A DNA stretch of 64,000 nucleotides from Humibacter ginsenosidimutans. Its GTDB lineage: Bacteria; Actinomycetota; Actinomycetes; Actinomycetales; Microbacteriaceae. The stretch is from the NCBI RefSeq assembly GCF_007859675.1, contig NZ_CP042305.1, forward strand, positions 868,001-932,000, in the 5' to 3' direction. Positions within the stretch are counted from its first letter, which is position 1. Each line of letters starts with the position of its first letter. The translations under genes were made by a program, and so were the position numbers. Below are positions 43,876-54,800 of the stretch, piece by piece. The notes below the pieces were generated by a model, which was given only the letters and a program-made list of their open reading frames with translations, was not told the DNA's origin and did no database searches.

Positions 43876-46478
43876 ACCGTGCTGTTCTCCTGTCGTGTCG
43901 TGCGCCGTCGCGGTTCGGGATGCCGGTTCTGCCCAGAGTCGGATTTCCCGCCGCGAGCGTAGCGCGACTCGTCATCTCTCAGCATCTCGATGATCGGCAG
44001 CACCAGGGAGCGCGGCCGCAGCGCCACGACGAACCGCTTCCAGCGACCTTGGGAAGCCGCAACACGCTCCCGCTCCTCCGCCACGAGGTCCCATGCGACG
44101 CGCGCGTCATCGCCCGTCGGCGGATGCTGAGCGAACACCGCTGCATCGACCAGCTCGGCGAGTGAACGGGCCGGCGCGGAGTGGACGGTACGGGCCTGCG
44201 CCACGCGGGTGGCGCCGGTGACGGGGATGCCGGCATCCGCCCACAGGTCTCGTACCTCTGCCCAGGCCCCGACGAGGGCGACCTCTGGCACATTCGCGAA
44301 GCGGCGCCGTCGCCGTCGCGAGCGCTTCAAGGCCAGCAACGTGATGAGCGGGAGCGCGAGGAGCACGAGAAGCGCCAGGCCCTCTCCGACGACGCGCGCC
44401 ACGGCGATCAGCGCCGCCAGCGATTGCGACGACCGGTCGGTGGCCGCCGCCTGGGAGCTCGAGCCGTCGTGCTGGCTCTGCGGGGGCGCCGCGACGCCGG
44501 CGTGCAGCTGCTCCGGCGCCGTCGGGTACTTGGGATATTGCTCGCCGAGCCGCACGAGCACGGGCGAGCTGCGGTACTGGGGCTCCACGTCGAACGTGGT
44601 CCACTGCGATGCGGACGGCGCCTTCACCTGGATCCAGGCGGCCAGGTCGCTGCCCGTGCACTCCGACCGGCAGGCGGGCACGCCGCTGCCGGCCAGAGAC
44701 GTCAGCCGCACGCCGACGACCACGCGCGACTGGTAGCCGTACGCGCGCGCGAGCAGGGCCCCCGCGGCGGCGAACTGCTCGTCGTCGCCGACCCCCGCGA
44801 CGAGCGCGCCTGCCGTGGCGTCGGCGCCGACGACGCGCTGCTGGTCGACGAGCTGCTTGAACAGAGCCTCCACCCGGGCCGTCGAGTGCCCGGCGTAGCT
44901 GGCTTGGAACGAGTACGACGACGACTTCTTCAGCGCGCCCACCCACGAGGATGCCTGGGCATCGTCGTCGACCGAGTGGCTGAGGTATCCCCGAGCCCGA
45001 AGCCTGCCGATCAACGTGGCGAAACCCGCGGCCGTGCGCGGCTGCTTCTGCGCCTTCACCCATGCCGCCAACTGCGGATAGTCGTTCAGGTCGATTCCAC
45101 TTGTTGCGCCGGGCGCGCCGAGCGACGGGTTGCTGTCCGCCGGCACGTCGACCGTGTAGCCATCGCCCGCGACAAGTCCGCGCCCGGTGGCGCCACCGGC
45201 GATCTCGATCGCGGCTCCGCTCGTGCGATCGAGATAGAAGCCCGCCGCCAGTTCCGACGCACGGCTGCCCGAGAACGCGGGAGCCGAGGCGAGCCCCGCC
45301 GGCATCGGGGTCCAGATGCCGAGGTCGTGCTCGATGGAGAACGTCACCCGATGCGCGTTCGACGGCGACGTGCCGCCCGGCAGTCTCGTGAAGCTGACGG
45401 CCTGGCCTCCGGAGCCCTGGGCACCGGAGGCCGGGGCACCGGAGCCGACGGTGAAGACCTGGCCGTCGAAGGCATCCAGCACCGCGAGCGGCACGCGGTC
45501 GATGCCCTTCGTGTCGCCCGAGATGCGGAACAACGGCGTCGAGTAGGCGGACTTCTCGAACGACGCCCGATAGGTCGTGAGCGGGCTGGTCTGAGAGCTG
45601 GCCACGAGCGTGGGCTCCGCTCCGGTGCGCAGCGTGGTGCGCGGCGTCGCCCCGAAGGCGACGGGCACCGCCGCAACGCCCGCGATGAGCGCGACGACGA
45701 CCAGTCCGGCGCCCAGCACACCACGTCGCAGGGCCGCGCCGGCAGAGCCGCGCTGCACGTGCACCGTCGTCGTGGAGCGGGCGAGGGAGAGCGCAGCCCT
45801 GCGCTGCAGCCTGGCGCGCGTGAGGAGCCAGAGCATCGAGACGGCGACGAGCAGCACTCCGAGCAGCACCTCGCGCGGAGCGGTGATCTCGACGCCCGCG
45901 AGCACGACGGACGAGCCGGGATCCGTCGCCGCGAAGGCGATTCCGAAGACCCCGAAGAGCAACACGATGAGCACGGCCCATGCCGCGGAACGCGATGGCG
46001 TCAGCGCGATGCCCACCGCTGCGACGGTGCCGATCAGCGCCATCGCGAAGAACGGCACGAGCACCGCCTGATACGAGCCGACGGGGAGATCGAGCGTGAG
46101 CAGCTGTCGCCAGCCGAGCACGACGCCGACGACTCCGTCGCGAACGCCGCCGAGGATCCCCTGCGGCGACGACAGAGCCGACGGAACGGCCAGCGGCACA
46201 ACGCCGACCAGGTAGACGCCGGCCGTCAGAAGCACGGTGACGAGCACATGCCAGCGGAGGAGGCGCGCCAGCACGGCGATCGCCGCGCCCAGCACGCCGC
46301 ACACGCAGGCGATCACGGCGAGGCGCCACGTGTCGAAGATGGGCCAGGCCATCGCCGTCGCGAGGCCGAGACCGACCAGCACGTAGCCGACCGCCAGCAC
46401 GGCCTGGCCCACGCTCGTGGTCGCGGGCGCGCGGAGCGGGCGACGCCCACGCCCTGTGGATGCGGCCGTCCCGCTCAT
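43872..46478 (-). CDS. Transglutaminase-like membrane protein lacking catalytic Cys/His (module B)
   Basis: An 868-aa protein from ATG 46478. Residues 25-240 hold about seven helices, including AVLAVGYVLVGLGLATAMAW and YQAVLVPFFAMALIGTVAAV. An extracytoplasmic region of ~430 residues contains the transglutaminase-like fold at about 540-640. The Cys position is Asp566 (GVGDDEQFAAAGALLAR) and the His position is Ala613 (SDLAAWIQV); the third-residue block reads TFDVEPQ. A further helix (LALLVLLALPLITLLAL) and an Arg-rich cytoplasmic tail follow. I infer a non-catalytic, structural or binding role. ATGA overlap with DUF58 B and with the FHA gene. Confidence 0.85.
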   Translation of the reverse strand: MSGTAASTGRGRRPLRAPATTSVGQAVLAVGYVLVGLGLATAMAWPIFDTWRLAVIACVCGVLGAAIAVLARLLRWHVLVTVLLTAGVYLVGVVPLAVPSALSSPQGILGGVRDGVVGVVLGWRQLLTLDLPVGSYQAVLVPFFAMALIGTVAAVGIALTPSRSAAWAVLIVLLFGVFGIAFAATDPGSSVVLAGVEITAPREVLLGVLLVAVSMLWLLTRARLQRRAALSLARSTTTVHVQRGSAGAALRRGVLGAGLVVVALIAGVAAVPVAFGATPRTTLRTGAEPTLVASSQTSPLTTYRASFEKSAYSTPLFRISGDTKGIDRVPLAVLDAFDGQVFTVGSGAPASGAQGSGGQAVSFTRLPGGTSPSNAHRVTFSIEHDLGIWTPMPAGLASAPAFSGSRASELAAGFYLDRTSGAAIEIAGGATGRGLVAGDGYTVDVPADSNPSLGAPGATSGIDLNDYPQLAAWVKAQKQPRTAAGFATLIGRLRARGYLSHSVDDDAQASSWVGALKKSSSYSFQASYAGHSTARVEALFKQLVDQQRVVGADATAGALVAGVGDDEQFAAAGALLARAYGYQSRVVVGVRLTSLAGSGVPACRSECTGSDLAAWIQVKAPSASQWTTFDVEPQYRSSPVLVRLGEQYPKYPTAPEQLHAGVAAPPQSQHDGSSSQAAATDRSSQSLAALIAVARVVGEGLALLVLLALPLITLLALKRSRRRRRRFANVPEVALVGAWAEVRDLWADAGIPVTGATRVAQARTVHSAPARSLAELVDAAVFAQHPPTGDDARVAWDLVAEERERVAASQGRWKRFVVALRPRSLVLPIIEMLRDDESRYARGGKSDSGQNRHPEPRRRTTRQENSTV

Positions 46479-47851
46479 TCGAGGGCTCCTCGCGCGATGA
46501 GCTGGCCGAGATCGTCGAGCCGGCCGAGCGTGAGCACGCGCACGTCGCCGACCCTGCGCATCACCGGATCGGCCCCCGGCTCGCAGCGCACGATGACCAC
46601 CGTGCTCTCCGCGTCGAAGAACGAGCCCGCGGTGCGCAGTCGCTGCACGGGCATGACCGATCCGGAGACGAGGAACACCAGCGACAGGCGATCCGCGGTC
46701 TGCGAGACCAGGCGAGCGACATCCTCCAGGCGCGTCATGCGGAGGGAGCGGTCGATCTCCGAGAAGCCGTCGAGCATGGGGCGGATGCCGTGCGTCGGAA
46801 TCTCGCGCACCGCGATGACGTCGCCGCGGCTGAGCTCCGGCTGCTGCGCGCCCGTCGTCACGATGAGCTCTCGACCGTCTCGGACCGCCTGAAGGGAGAG
46901 GGATGCCGCAGCGCTGACCCCGAGCTCGAACTCGTCGTCGGAGGAGTACTCGCCCTCCGCCTCCGTGCCGATGAGCACGGCGATGCGCGACTGCCTGGTC
47001 TCCTCGTACTGCCGCACCATGAGCTTGCCGGTCTTGGCCGTCGACTTCCAGTGCACGTGATTGCGTGCGTCGCCCGGCACGTAGTCGCGGATGGCGTGGA
47101 ACGCGAGATCGGCGTTGACGATGTTGCTGCTCGGCAGCCCCTCGAGATCGTGCAGCAGCCCGGACCCCGTCGACGGGATGTAGGCGGTGACGGGATGCAC
47201 GTGGATGGTCTGGATCTGCGGCCACACCACCTCGCGACGCAGCGCGCCCACCGGGTCGCCCCTGCTCACCGACATGGGCCCGACATCGATGACGCCGCGC
47301 TTCGCCGCGCGGATCGCGATGGTCTCCTCGTGCGTCGCCTGCGGGCGCAGGAACGGCACCCTCGTCTCGACGAGGCCGTCGCCCACCGGGATGTCGACGA
47401 GACCGGGCAATGCGGTGCGCCGTGCTGCATTGACGACCTGCACGGTGCCCGTGACGTCGCTGCCGGCCACCACGGCGTCGCGGTCCACCCGGAACTGCAC
47501 GCGGTACGAGTAGCCGCCGGCGAGGAAGGGGATCGCGGTCAGGAGCAGCACGAGCGAGGCGACGCCGATCATCCATCCGACGCTCCAGCCGAGCACCGCG
47601 CCCGCCGCGATGCCTGCCACGGCGGAGGCCGCGAGCAGCCAGCCGATCGGGGTCACCGTCTCGCCGAGCCAGCCGGCCGCCGCCGCGAGCGCACGCCCGC
47701 CGGTCACGAGCACACGCACCCCGTCACGGCGGGCGGCCGTGCCGCGCGTCGTGCGCGCCATGCTGGTCACCGTCGACGCACGCGTGCGCGTTCCGGTCCC
47801 GGTCGACGTGTACTCCAACCGCGAGTACGCGTCGTGATCACTCGTCGACAT
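46475..47851 (-). CDS. DUF58 protein (module B)
   Basis: A 458-aa protein from ATG 47851 (MSTSDHDAYSRLEYTS). A Thr/Arg-rich N terminus precedes two helices (PIGWLLAASAVAGIAAGAVL, MIGVASLVLLLTAIPFLAGG). A beta domain, then the DUF58 signature IRDYVPGDARNHVHWKSTAK with KLMVRQYEE, and a vWA-like region (SRIAVLIGTEA) follow. Two bp after moxR B and ATGA-coupled to the pseudo-transglutaminase gene. Expected to act with MoxR in assembly of the neighbouring giant protein. Confidence 0.88.
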   Translation of the reverse strand: MSTSDHDAYSRLEYTSTGTGTRTRASTVTSMARTTRGTAARRDGVRVLVTGGRALAAAAGWLGETVTPIGWLLAASAVAGIAAGAVLGWSVGWMIGVASLVLLLTAIPFLAGGYSYRVQFRVDRDAVVAGSDVTGTVQVVNAARRTALPGLVDIPVGDGLVETRVPFLRPQATHEETIAIRAAKRGVIDVGPMSVSRGDPVGALRREVVWPQIQTIHVHPVTAYIPSTGSGLLHDLEGLPSSNIVNADLAFHAIRDYVPGDARNHVHWKSTAKTGKLMVRQYEETRQSRIAVLIGTEAEGEYSSDDEFELGVSAAASLSLQAVRDGRELIVTTGAQQPELSRGDVIAVREIPTHGIRPMLDGFSEIDRSLRMTRLEDVARLVSQTADRLSLVFLVSGSVMPVQRLRTAGSFFDAESTVVIVRCEPGADPVMRRVGDVRVLTLGRLDDLGQLIARGALE

Positions 47852-47853
47852 GC

Positions 47854-48819
47854 TCAGGCCGTGCCGTTCTCCACCGGTACGGCGACGTCGAGCAGGATCT
47901 GCGCGACGACCTCGGGAGCCGTCACGCCGTCGAACTCGGCGTCGGGCTTGAGCACCAGGCGATGCGCGAGCACGGGCGCGGCCAGATCGCGCACGTCGTC
48001 GGGAGTGACATAGGCCCTGCCGCGGCTCGCCGCCCACACCATGCAGATCTTGGCGAGGGACAGAGCACCGCGCACGCTCACGCCGAGCCGCACCTCCTCG
48101 GCACGCCTGGTCGCCGACACCAGCCGCATCAGATAGTCGAGCACGACCGGCCCCGCGTACACACCGGCGGCCAGCTCGGACATGGTCGCCAGGGCGACGG
48201 GATCGATGATGCCCGGCACGGCTGGCTTGACGGCCATGGCCCCTTGGAGGATGCGCAGCATCGAGGCGTCGTCGGGGTAGCCGAGCGAGGTCTTGATCAT
48301 GAACCGGTCGAGCTGGGCCTCGGGCAGGCGATACGTGCCGGCCTGCTCGACGGGGTTCTGGGTGGCCAGCACCGTGAACGGTCTGCCGACCGAGCGCGTG
48401 ATGCCGTCGACGGTGACCTGGCCCTCTTCCATCACCTCGAGCAGTGCCGACTGCGTCTTCGGGCTGGCGCGGTTGATCTCGTCGGCCAGCACCACGTTCG
48501 CGAACACCGGACCGGCGTGGAACTCGAACTCGCCACGCTTCTGGTCGTACACCGAGATGCCCGTGACATCGCCTGGCAGCAGGTCGGGCGTGAACTGGAT
48601 GCGCGTCGTCGTGCCCGCGATCGTCTGCCCGAGCGCGCGGGCGAGCGCCGTCTTGCCCGTGCCGGGAACATCCTCCAGCAGCACGTGGCCGCCGCTGAGC
48701 ATGGCGGCGAGCACCAGCTCGATCACGCGCCGCTTGCCGAGGATGGCCTGCTCGACGTTGTCGGCCAACCGGCCGAACGTGCTCTGGAACCAGTCGACCT
48801 GTTCCGGGGTGATGGTCAT
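47854..48819 (-). CDS. MoxR-family AAA+ ATPase (module B)
   Basis: A 321-aa ATPase: Walker A EDVPGTGKTALARAL (52-59), [15 protein letters not shown], Walker [17 protein letters not shown] (109-115), sensor TVLATQNPVEQAGTY, arginine-finger block LPEAQLDRFMIKTSLGYP and lid VTPDDVRDLAAPVLAHRL. No extended N terminus, unlike module A. Very similar to the module C ATPase, with identical motif spacing, which points to a tandem duplication. 40 bp after the giant protein gene. Confidence 0.93.
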   Translation of the reverse strand: MTITPEQVDWFQSTFGRLADNVEQAILGKRRVIELVLAAMLSGGHVLLEDVPGTGKTALARALGQTIAGTTTRIQFTPDLLPGDVTGISVYDQKRGEFEFHAGPVFANVVLADEINRASPKTQSALLEVMEEGQVTVDGITRSVGRPFTVLATQNPVEQAGTYRLPEAQLDRFMIKTSLGYPDDASMLRILQGAMAVKPAVPGIIDPVALATMSELAAGVYAGPVVLDYLMRLVSATRRAEEVRLGVSVRGALSLAKICMVWAASRGRAYVTPDDVRDLAAPVLAHRLVLKPDAEFDGVTAPEVVAQILLDVAVPVENGTA

Positions 48820-48859
48820 CGGCGTGTCTCCTCGGGAAGAGCGGCGGCGAACCGCGGGG

Positions 48860-51800
48860 TCATGAGCCGTAGGGGCGGGTCAGGGTGACGGTGCCGAACG
48901 CGGAGTACGCGCCGGTGAACGCCAGCGAATAGGTGACGACGTTGGTCGTGGTGTCGACGGTGATGGTGACGGCCACGTCGCCTGACGACCCGGTCAGGCC
49001 GTCACCGCTCGGTGCGTCGACCGATCCGCTGAACTGCAGGTCGCTGACCATGGGAGTGGTCGTCGGCGTCGTCTGCACCGACACCCAGGCCGTCGTCGGC
49101 GCCCCTGTCGGAGCGATCGTCGCGGCGGAGCCGCAGCTGATGCCGTTCCAGCAGTACGCGACGGTGATGGTTCCCGGCGTGCGGTCCGAGGAGAACAGGT
49201 CGCCGAAGCTCTGCGACGTCTGCCCGGTGGCCGCCGCCGTGTACTGCGTGCTGAAACGGCTGTTCGGCGGCCCGGGCACGCTCGGCGACGGCCCGGAGAT
49301 GTCGTTCCACGACAGGGTGGTCGATGTTCCCGTGCTGGACGTCTTCGGTGTGGTGCCCACCGTGTAGGTGTAGCTGCCGGACACACCGGGCGTGCTCGTC
49401 CAGGTGAACACCGAGACGGGGTTGGATGCCGTCGCCTGGTAGCCGTTGGACACGCACGCCATGCCGCGATACGAGGTGAACTGGTCGAGCCCCGTGAAGA
49501 CCGTGCTCGTCTGCGAGGTCGCTCCCCGAATGGTCGGGCTGCCGTCCTGATCCATGGAGCACGTGGGCGTCGAGTCGCCCGACGCCCACACGGCATAGAT
49601 CACCGACAGGGTCTTCGCGCTGTAATTCGCGTTCGGCTGCACACCGTCGAGCTCGACCGACGTGTTGGAGAGTGCGCGAAGGCTCCCGTCTGAGCTGAAG
49701 CCAGGCGCCCCGGCGATCGTGACGGTCGCGCTCATCGCATCGCCGGTCGCCGCGCCGCCCCACGCACCGTTCGGCGGCTGGTAACGACTCACCGGGATGA
49801 CCGTGATGGTCTGGGTGCCGACGGGCAGACCCTGCCATTCGTAGTTGGTGGTGTCACCGCCCTGCAGCTGAACGGTGGTCTGCGCACCGGAGCTGTCGCG
49901 CAGCAGGAACGAGGCGACGCCGCTGCTCTGCCGCGAACGGATCGAGATGGACGCTGTTCCGGTGTTCGCGGTCACCGGGGTGTCGGGCGTCGCCGTCACC
50001 GACGACACGACCGGAGACTCGTACGACCAGGCCACCACGGGTGTCGTGTCGCCCGACTCGCCGATGGCGTTGACGGCCCGTGCAGTGAAGCTGTGCGGCT
50101 GCCCGTTGGTGAGGCCCGACACGGTGCACGAGTAGGCGCCCGGCACGCTCGGCGCGCACTGCGCCGCGACCGGTTTGCCGTCTTCCTCGATGTCCACGCC
50201 GGTGAGCGAGGGATGCGCCGCCGCCGCGCTGCCGAGATCGACCAGGAAGGTGACGCTGCCGGCGGTGTAGGCAGCCGTCGTGATGGAGTTCGGCACGGCG
50301 GGGTAACCCTGCACGTCGAGAGCGAGAGTTCCCTGGCCCTGCCTGCCCTGGGCATCCACCACCGTGTACGGGACCTGGCAGGTGCCGCCCGCCGGCTTCG
50401 CACTTCGGGGCCAGGTGGCGGTGATGGCATTCGTTCCGGAGAGCGAGAGGCTCGCGACGGAGCAGTTGACGTCGCCGATGCCCGCCAGCTTGAGACCGCC
50501 TCCGGGTTTGCCCGCGAACGGGTCGTACTGGCCCGACTGTCCGATGACGGTGATCGTGCAGCTGGGACCGGAGTTCACGCGGCACGTCTGGCTGAACGTC
50601 GCGCCCCTCGGCGTGTCGGGCGCGGCGATGCCGACGACCAGCGAGATCTGCGCGCTCAGCCCGCCGAACGACGACACGGAGACCGCCACCGTGTCGACGG
50701 CGCCGGAGTGCGCGTCCGCTCTGGCCTCGACCGTGAGCGTGCGCCCCTTCTGCGTCACGATGAAGTCGCTGCCAGGCGAGGACACCGTGTAGTCGAGCGA
50801 CGATTGATCGCCGACGCGTCCGCCGTCCCAGCCCGTCATGTCGGAGTAGAGGTCGATGGTCTGGGTCTGGCCGGGCGGCACCGTGCGGCTGAGCGAAGTC
50901 AGGATCGCCTGCGGCGCCTTCGGGCGCACCGTGAACGGGATGGCGAGCGCCGTCCAGTTCTTCTGGCCTGCGACGCGCACCTGCACCGTGCAGGTGTCGC
51001 TCCACGGAGCATCCCTGCCCGCGCTGTAGCCGATGCGGGTGCCGTCGCGCACCTCGCAGCGCGCGTTCGCGCGTTGCACGGGCAGCTCGCTGCCGCTCTT
51101 CAGCTCGAGTCGGTCGCCCTTGGCGACACCGGCCGCCTTCGCAACATCGACGGTGGTGGTCTGCTCCTCGCCGACGTTGTAAGGATCGAGACCGCTCTTC
51201 AACGCCACCGGCATTTCGTCGAACGCCGGGATGCGCAGAAAGCCGTACGCGACGCGCTTGTGGCCGAACACGTCGGTTCCGGTCAGCGAGAACGGAATCA
51301 GGGCACCGTCCGCGGGCAGCGGCCCTGAGATCCGGTTGCCCTTCGCCGTGTACCTGGATGCCGCAGCGCCGACCACGTTCAGCGTCATCGTCGCGGCATC
51401 ACCCGACGGCCAGACCACCTTGCCGCTGACGACGTCGATGCCGGTGGCGAGCCGAAGCCGGTCGGCGAGCGTCACGACGGTATCGGCCACGACGGGGGTC
51501 TCGGGCGCCGCCTGCTCGGTGACGTCGACCACGATGAGGCCCTGGGCTGTCGAGGTGGTCGCGCTCGAGCGCACGGTGTAGATGTACGACTGCACACCCT
51601 GCACGGCACCGGCACGCAACTTGACGATGCCCTTGCTCAGATCGGTCGCAGGGTCGATGAGTGCCTTCAGCCGCGCGTACTCGCCGTCCGACGACTTCTG
51701 CGGCGCGTTCGGCACGAGCGAGACGAGTCGCAGGGTGCCGCCCGCCGGGTCACTGTCGCTGAGCAGCGGCTGCGCGGTGATCGTCTTGGGCGAGCCCACG

Positions 51801-54800
51801 ACGGCGTGCACGGTGTCGGTGTACGTCACGGGAGTGACATCGGCGTGTGCTGCAGGCAGCACCGCCACCGTGACGGTGCCTGCGGCGTCTTCGCCCTGGG
51901 TGTCGCGCAGCCGGTAGCGGAACTGCAGCTGACCGCCCGTGACGCCCGCGGCCGGCGCCGTGTATTCGATCGCCGTGCCCTCGGCGTTCATCGACGCCGT
52001 CCCCTGCCCGGAGCGCAGCAGGTCGACGCCGGAGAGACTCGTCGTGTCGCCGTCGGGGTCGGCCCCTGAGGTGGGAACCGGGATGCTCACGGTGCTGCCA
52101 GAGACCACGCTGGCGCTGAGTGCCGGCGGCGTCGGCGGGTGGTCCCCTCCTGAGCCGATGACGGTCACCGTGACGATCGAGGAGGCCACGCGCTCCGGGT
52201 CGGAGGCGAGGAACACCGAATAGTGCAGTGTGTAGGTGCCCGCCTTCGTCGGCGCGAGATAGCGCAGCGTCGTTCCGGAGGCGAAGGCGAGCTCGCCGGG
52301 TGCTCCCGACCCCCGCACGCTGGGCGAGAGCTCGATCTGCTCGCCCCGCGGCGCGATGTCGTTCGCCGTCACGGGAATGTCGATCTGGGCTCCCGCTCGC
52401 ACGGTGACGGCATCCGGAACAGGAATCGGTGCGACGCCCGACGAACGCGGGGAGAGGAAGACGGTCACCTGTCCCTGGGCCGTCGTGCCTGCGCCATCGG
52501 TCACGGTGAAGTCGGCGACGCCGACCTCGCCCGGCTGGCCGTCCCCCGTCGAGCCCGACACCCTCAACCGACGCGTTCCGACGACGGAGACCGACAGGCT
52601 GGGCGTGTTCGAGGTGGCGGAGACCACCGACAGCACCCGCGACGACATGGTCTGCACCACATCGAGCACGTCGAGAGTGGTGTCTTGTTTGCTCTGCACG
52701 AATGCGGTCTGCGGCGGGATGGTCAGCGCCTGGGCATGGGCCTCGACCGAGAACCGCATCGTGCCGGTCTGCTGGGCGTGCGTCTGCAGGTCCTGCACCG
52801 TGACCCTGATCGTGTGGTCTCCTGCCGACCCGGCGGACAACGTCAGCGAGTCCGTCGACGGGTCGGCGTCGACGGTCACCTGCCCTTGCCCGCTCGTGGC
52901 GACCGCGCTCAGCAGCCGATAGGATCCCGATCCCCCGCTGATGTGCGGGCCGACATCGACGGTGCGGGTCTGACCGACGCCGGCCAGCGCCGTGAAGGAG
53001 TGCACCTGCAGCGCGGGATTCGCGGCGACCTCGACGTCGAGGGTCTTCTGGCTGACGCCGCCACGGGCATCCGCCACCGTGACCATGACGTGATAGCTCG
53101 CCCCCGCGGCGTTCGGGTCGGTGTGCTGGATGACGACGGTGCCGTCGGGCGCGGGCACCACCGTGATCGGCGCCTTGGCCTCGACCTTGGCCGCCGACTC
53201 GAGAACCATCGGGTCGCCGTCCGGATCGACCCAACCGGTGAGCACCTGCACACGCGTGCTTCCGCCCGGTGCGAGCGAAGCGACGGGCCAGCTCTGCCGA
53301 CACTCCTGCACGCCGCACCAGACAGGCGCGCTGCGCTGAGTCGACGGCATCAGGTTGACGGTGACGGTCGCCGGGGCGGACTTCTCCCGCCCGTCGGTGA
53401 CCGCGTACGAGAAGGTCGCGCTGCCGCTCTGGGCGTGCGCCGTGAAGACCACGCCCTGGTCGTCGTTCGCCAGAGACAGTGTTCCGAACCCCGGGTCGCT
53501 GAGTGCCGTGATCGAACCGGGATCGATCGTGAGCACGTCGTCCTTGTTCGGGTCGTACGCGTTCAGCAGCACGGGCAGGAGCGTCTGCGCGCCGGCGCGC
53601 ACGCCGAAAGTCGACGGCACGGCCACCGGCGGCTCCTCTTGGGGAACCTGCACGACCTGTTCGCTCGTCTGCTGCTCACGAGGCGTGCTCTGCGCAGACC
53701 ACTGCGAACGAGGGATGAGCGTGCCGGAGGGGATCGTCCACAACAGACCCGTCGACGTCTCGTCGAGCACCGCCGTGCTGCCGTTGGAGGCGATCATCGG
53801 CGCGAGCGAGCTCGCCCGCTCGACGACACCGGACGGCACTGTCAATGCTCTCGTGCGCGAACTGGTCGATCCCCACAGGGTTCCGCCGCCCGGGCCGAGC
53901 CAGGCGGCGTAGACCTCTCCGCCGACGACCGTGGGCGGTGCAGGCGTGCCTGATGCCGTCGCGGCGCGCTTCACCGTGCCGGACTCGGTGTCGACGGTGA
54001 TCAGTCCACGACTGTCGGCGAAGTACGCGACGGAACCCGTCGCGACACCGTCCCCCGCGACGGCGCCCGTGGAGAAGGCCGCACGCAGCGGACCGTCGTG
54101 CGACGGCATCCAGACGCGGTGAGCGGACGGCTCGGCGAGCACCCACGAGGTGCCCGCCGCCGTGAGCAGCACCTTGGCGTCGGAGGCCGGAGCCTGTCGA
54201 ACGGCCTGCGCTCCTCCGACGAAGGCGCCGGATGCCGCGTCATAGCGGCGCACGGCGCGCTCCTTCGCCGAGTACAGCAGCACGACTCCGTTCGAGGTGA
54301 TCGTCGCGGCGGTCACCGTATAGCCGCTCTTGGTCGTTCCGGCGGGCGCCTGCACCTGGAACGGCGACGACGCGGCCGAGCCCGAGCGCAGGTTCTGTAC
54401 GAAGACGTGCCCGTCCGCCGTCAGGTAGAGCACCCAGCTGCCGGAGTTCAACACCTGCGCGGTGCCTGCTGGAGACGACTTCGCGTCGTCGCCCGACCCG
54501 CTCGTCGATCCGGTCGACGCCGCTGCCGCCGTGTCACCTGCCGACGAGGTGCTGCCACCCGACGTCTGCAGATCGTGAGGATCGGCCGCGTCGATCGACC
54601 AGGCCTTCTGAAAGCCGTCCGTGTAGACGATGCCCGAGTCGCCGCTCTGCACCACCCCGCTCGGCGACTCGGCGTTGCGCACCGTGTCGAGCTGCCCGAG
54701 CGATGTGTCCACTCGCCCGTACTGTCCCGACGCTCTGGTGACCCACACCGACGTCGACGCCGTTCGCACCTTCTGAGCGTCATACCCCGACGCGAGGAAC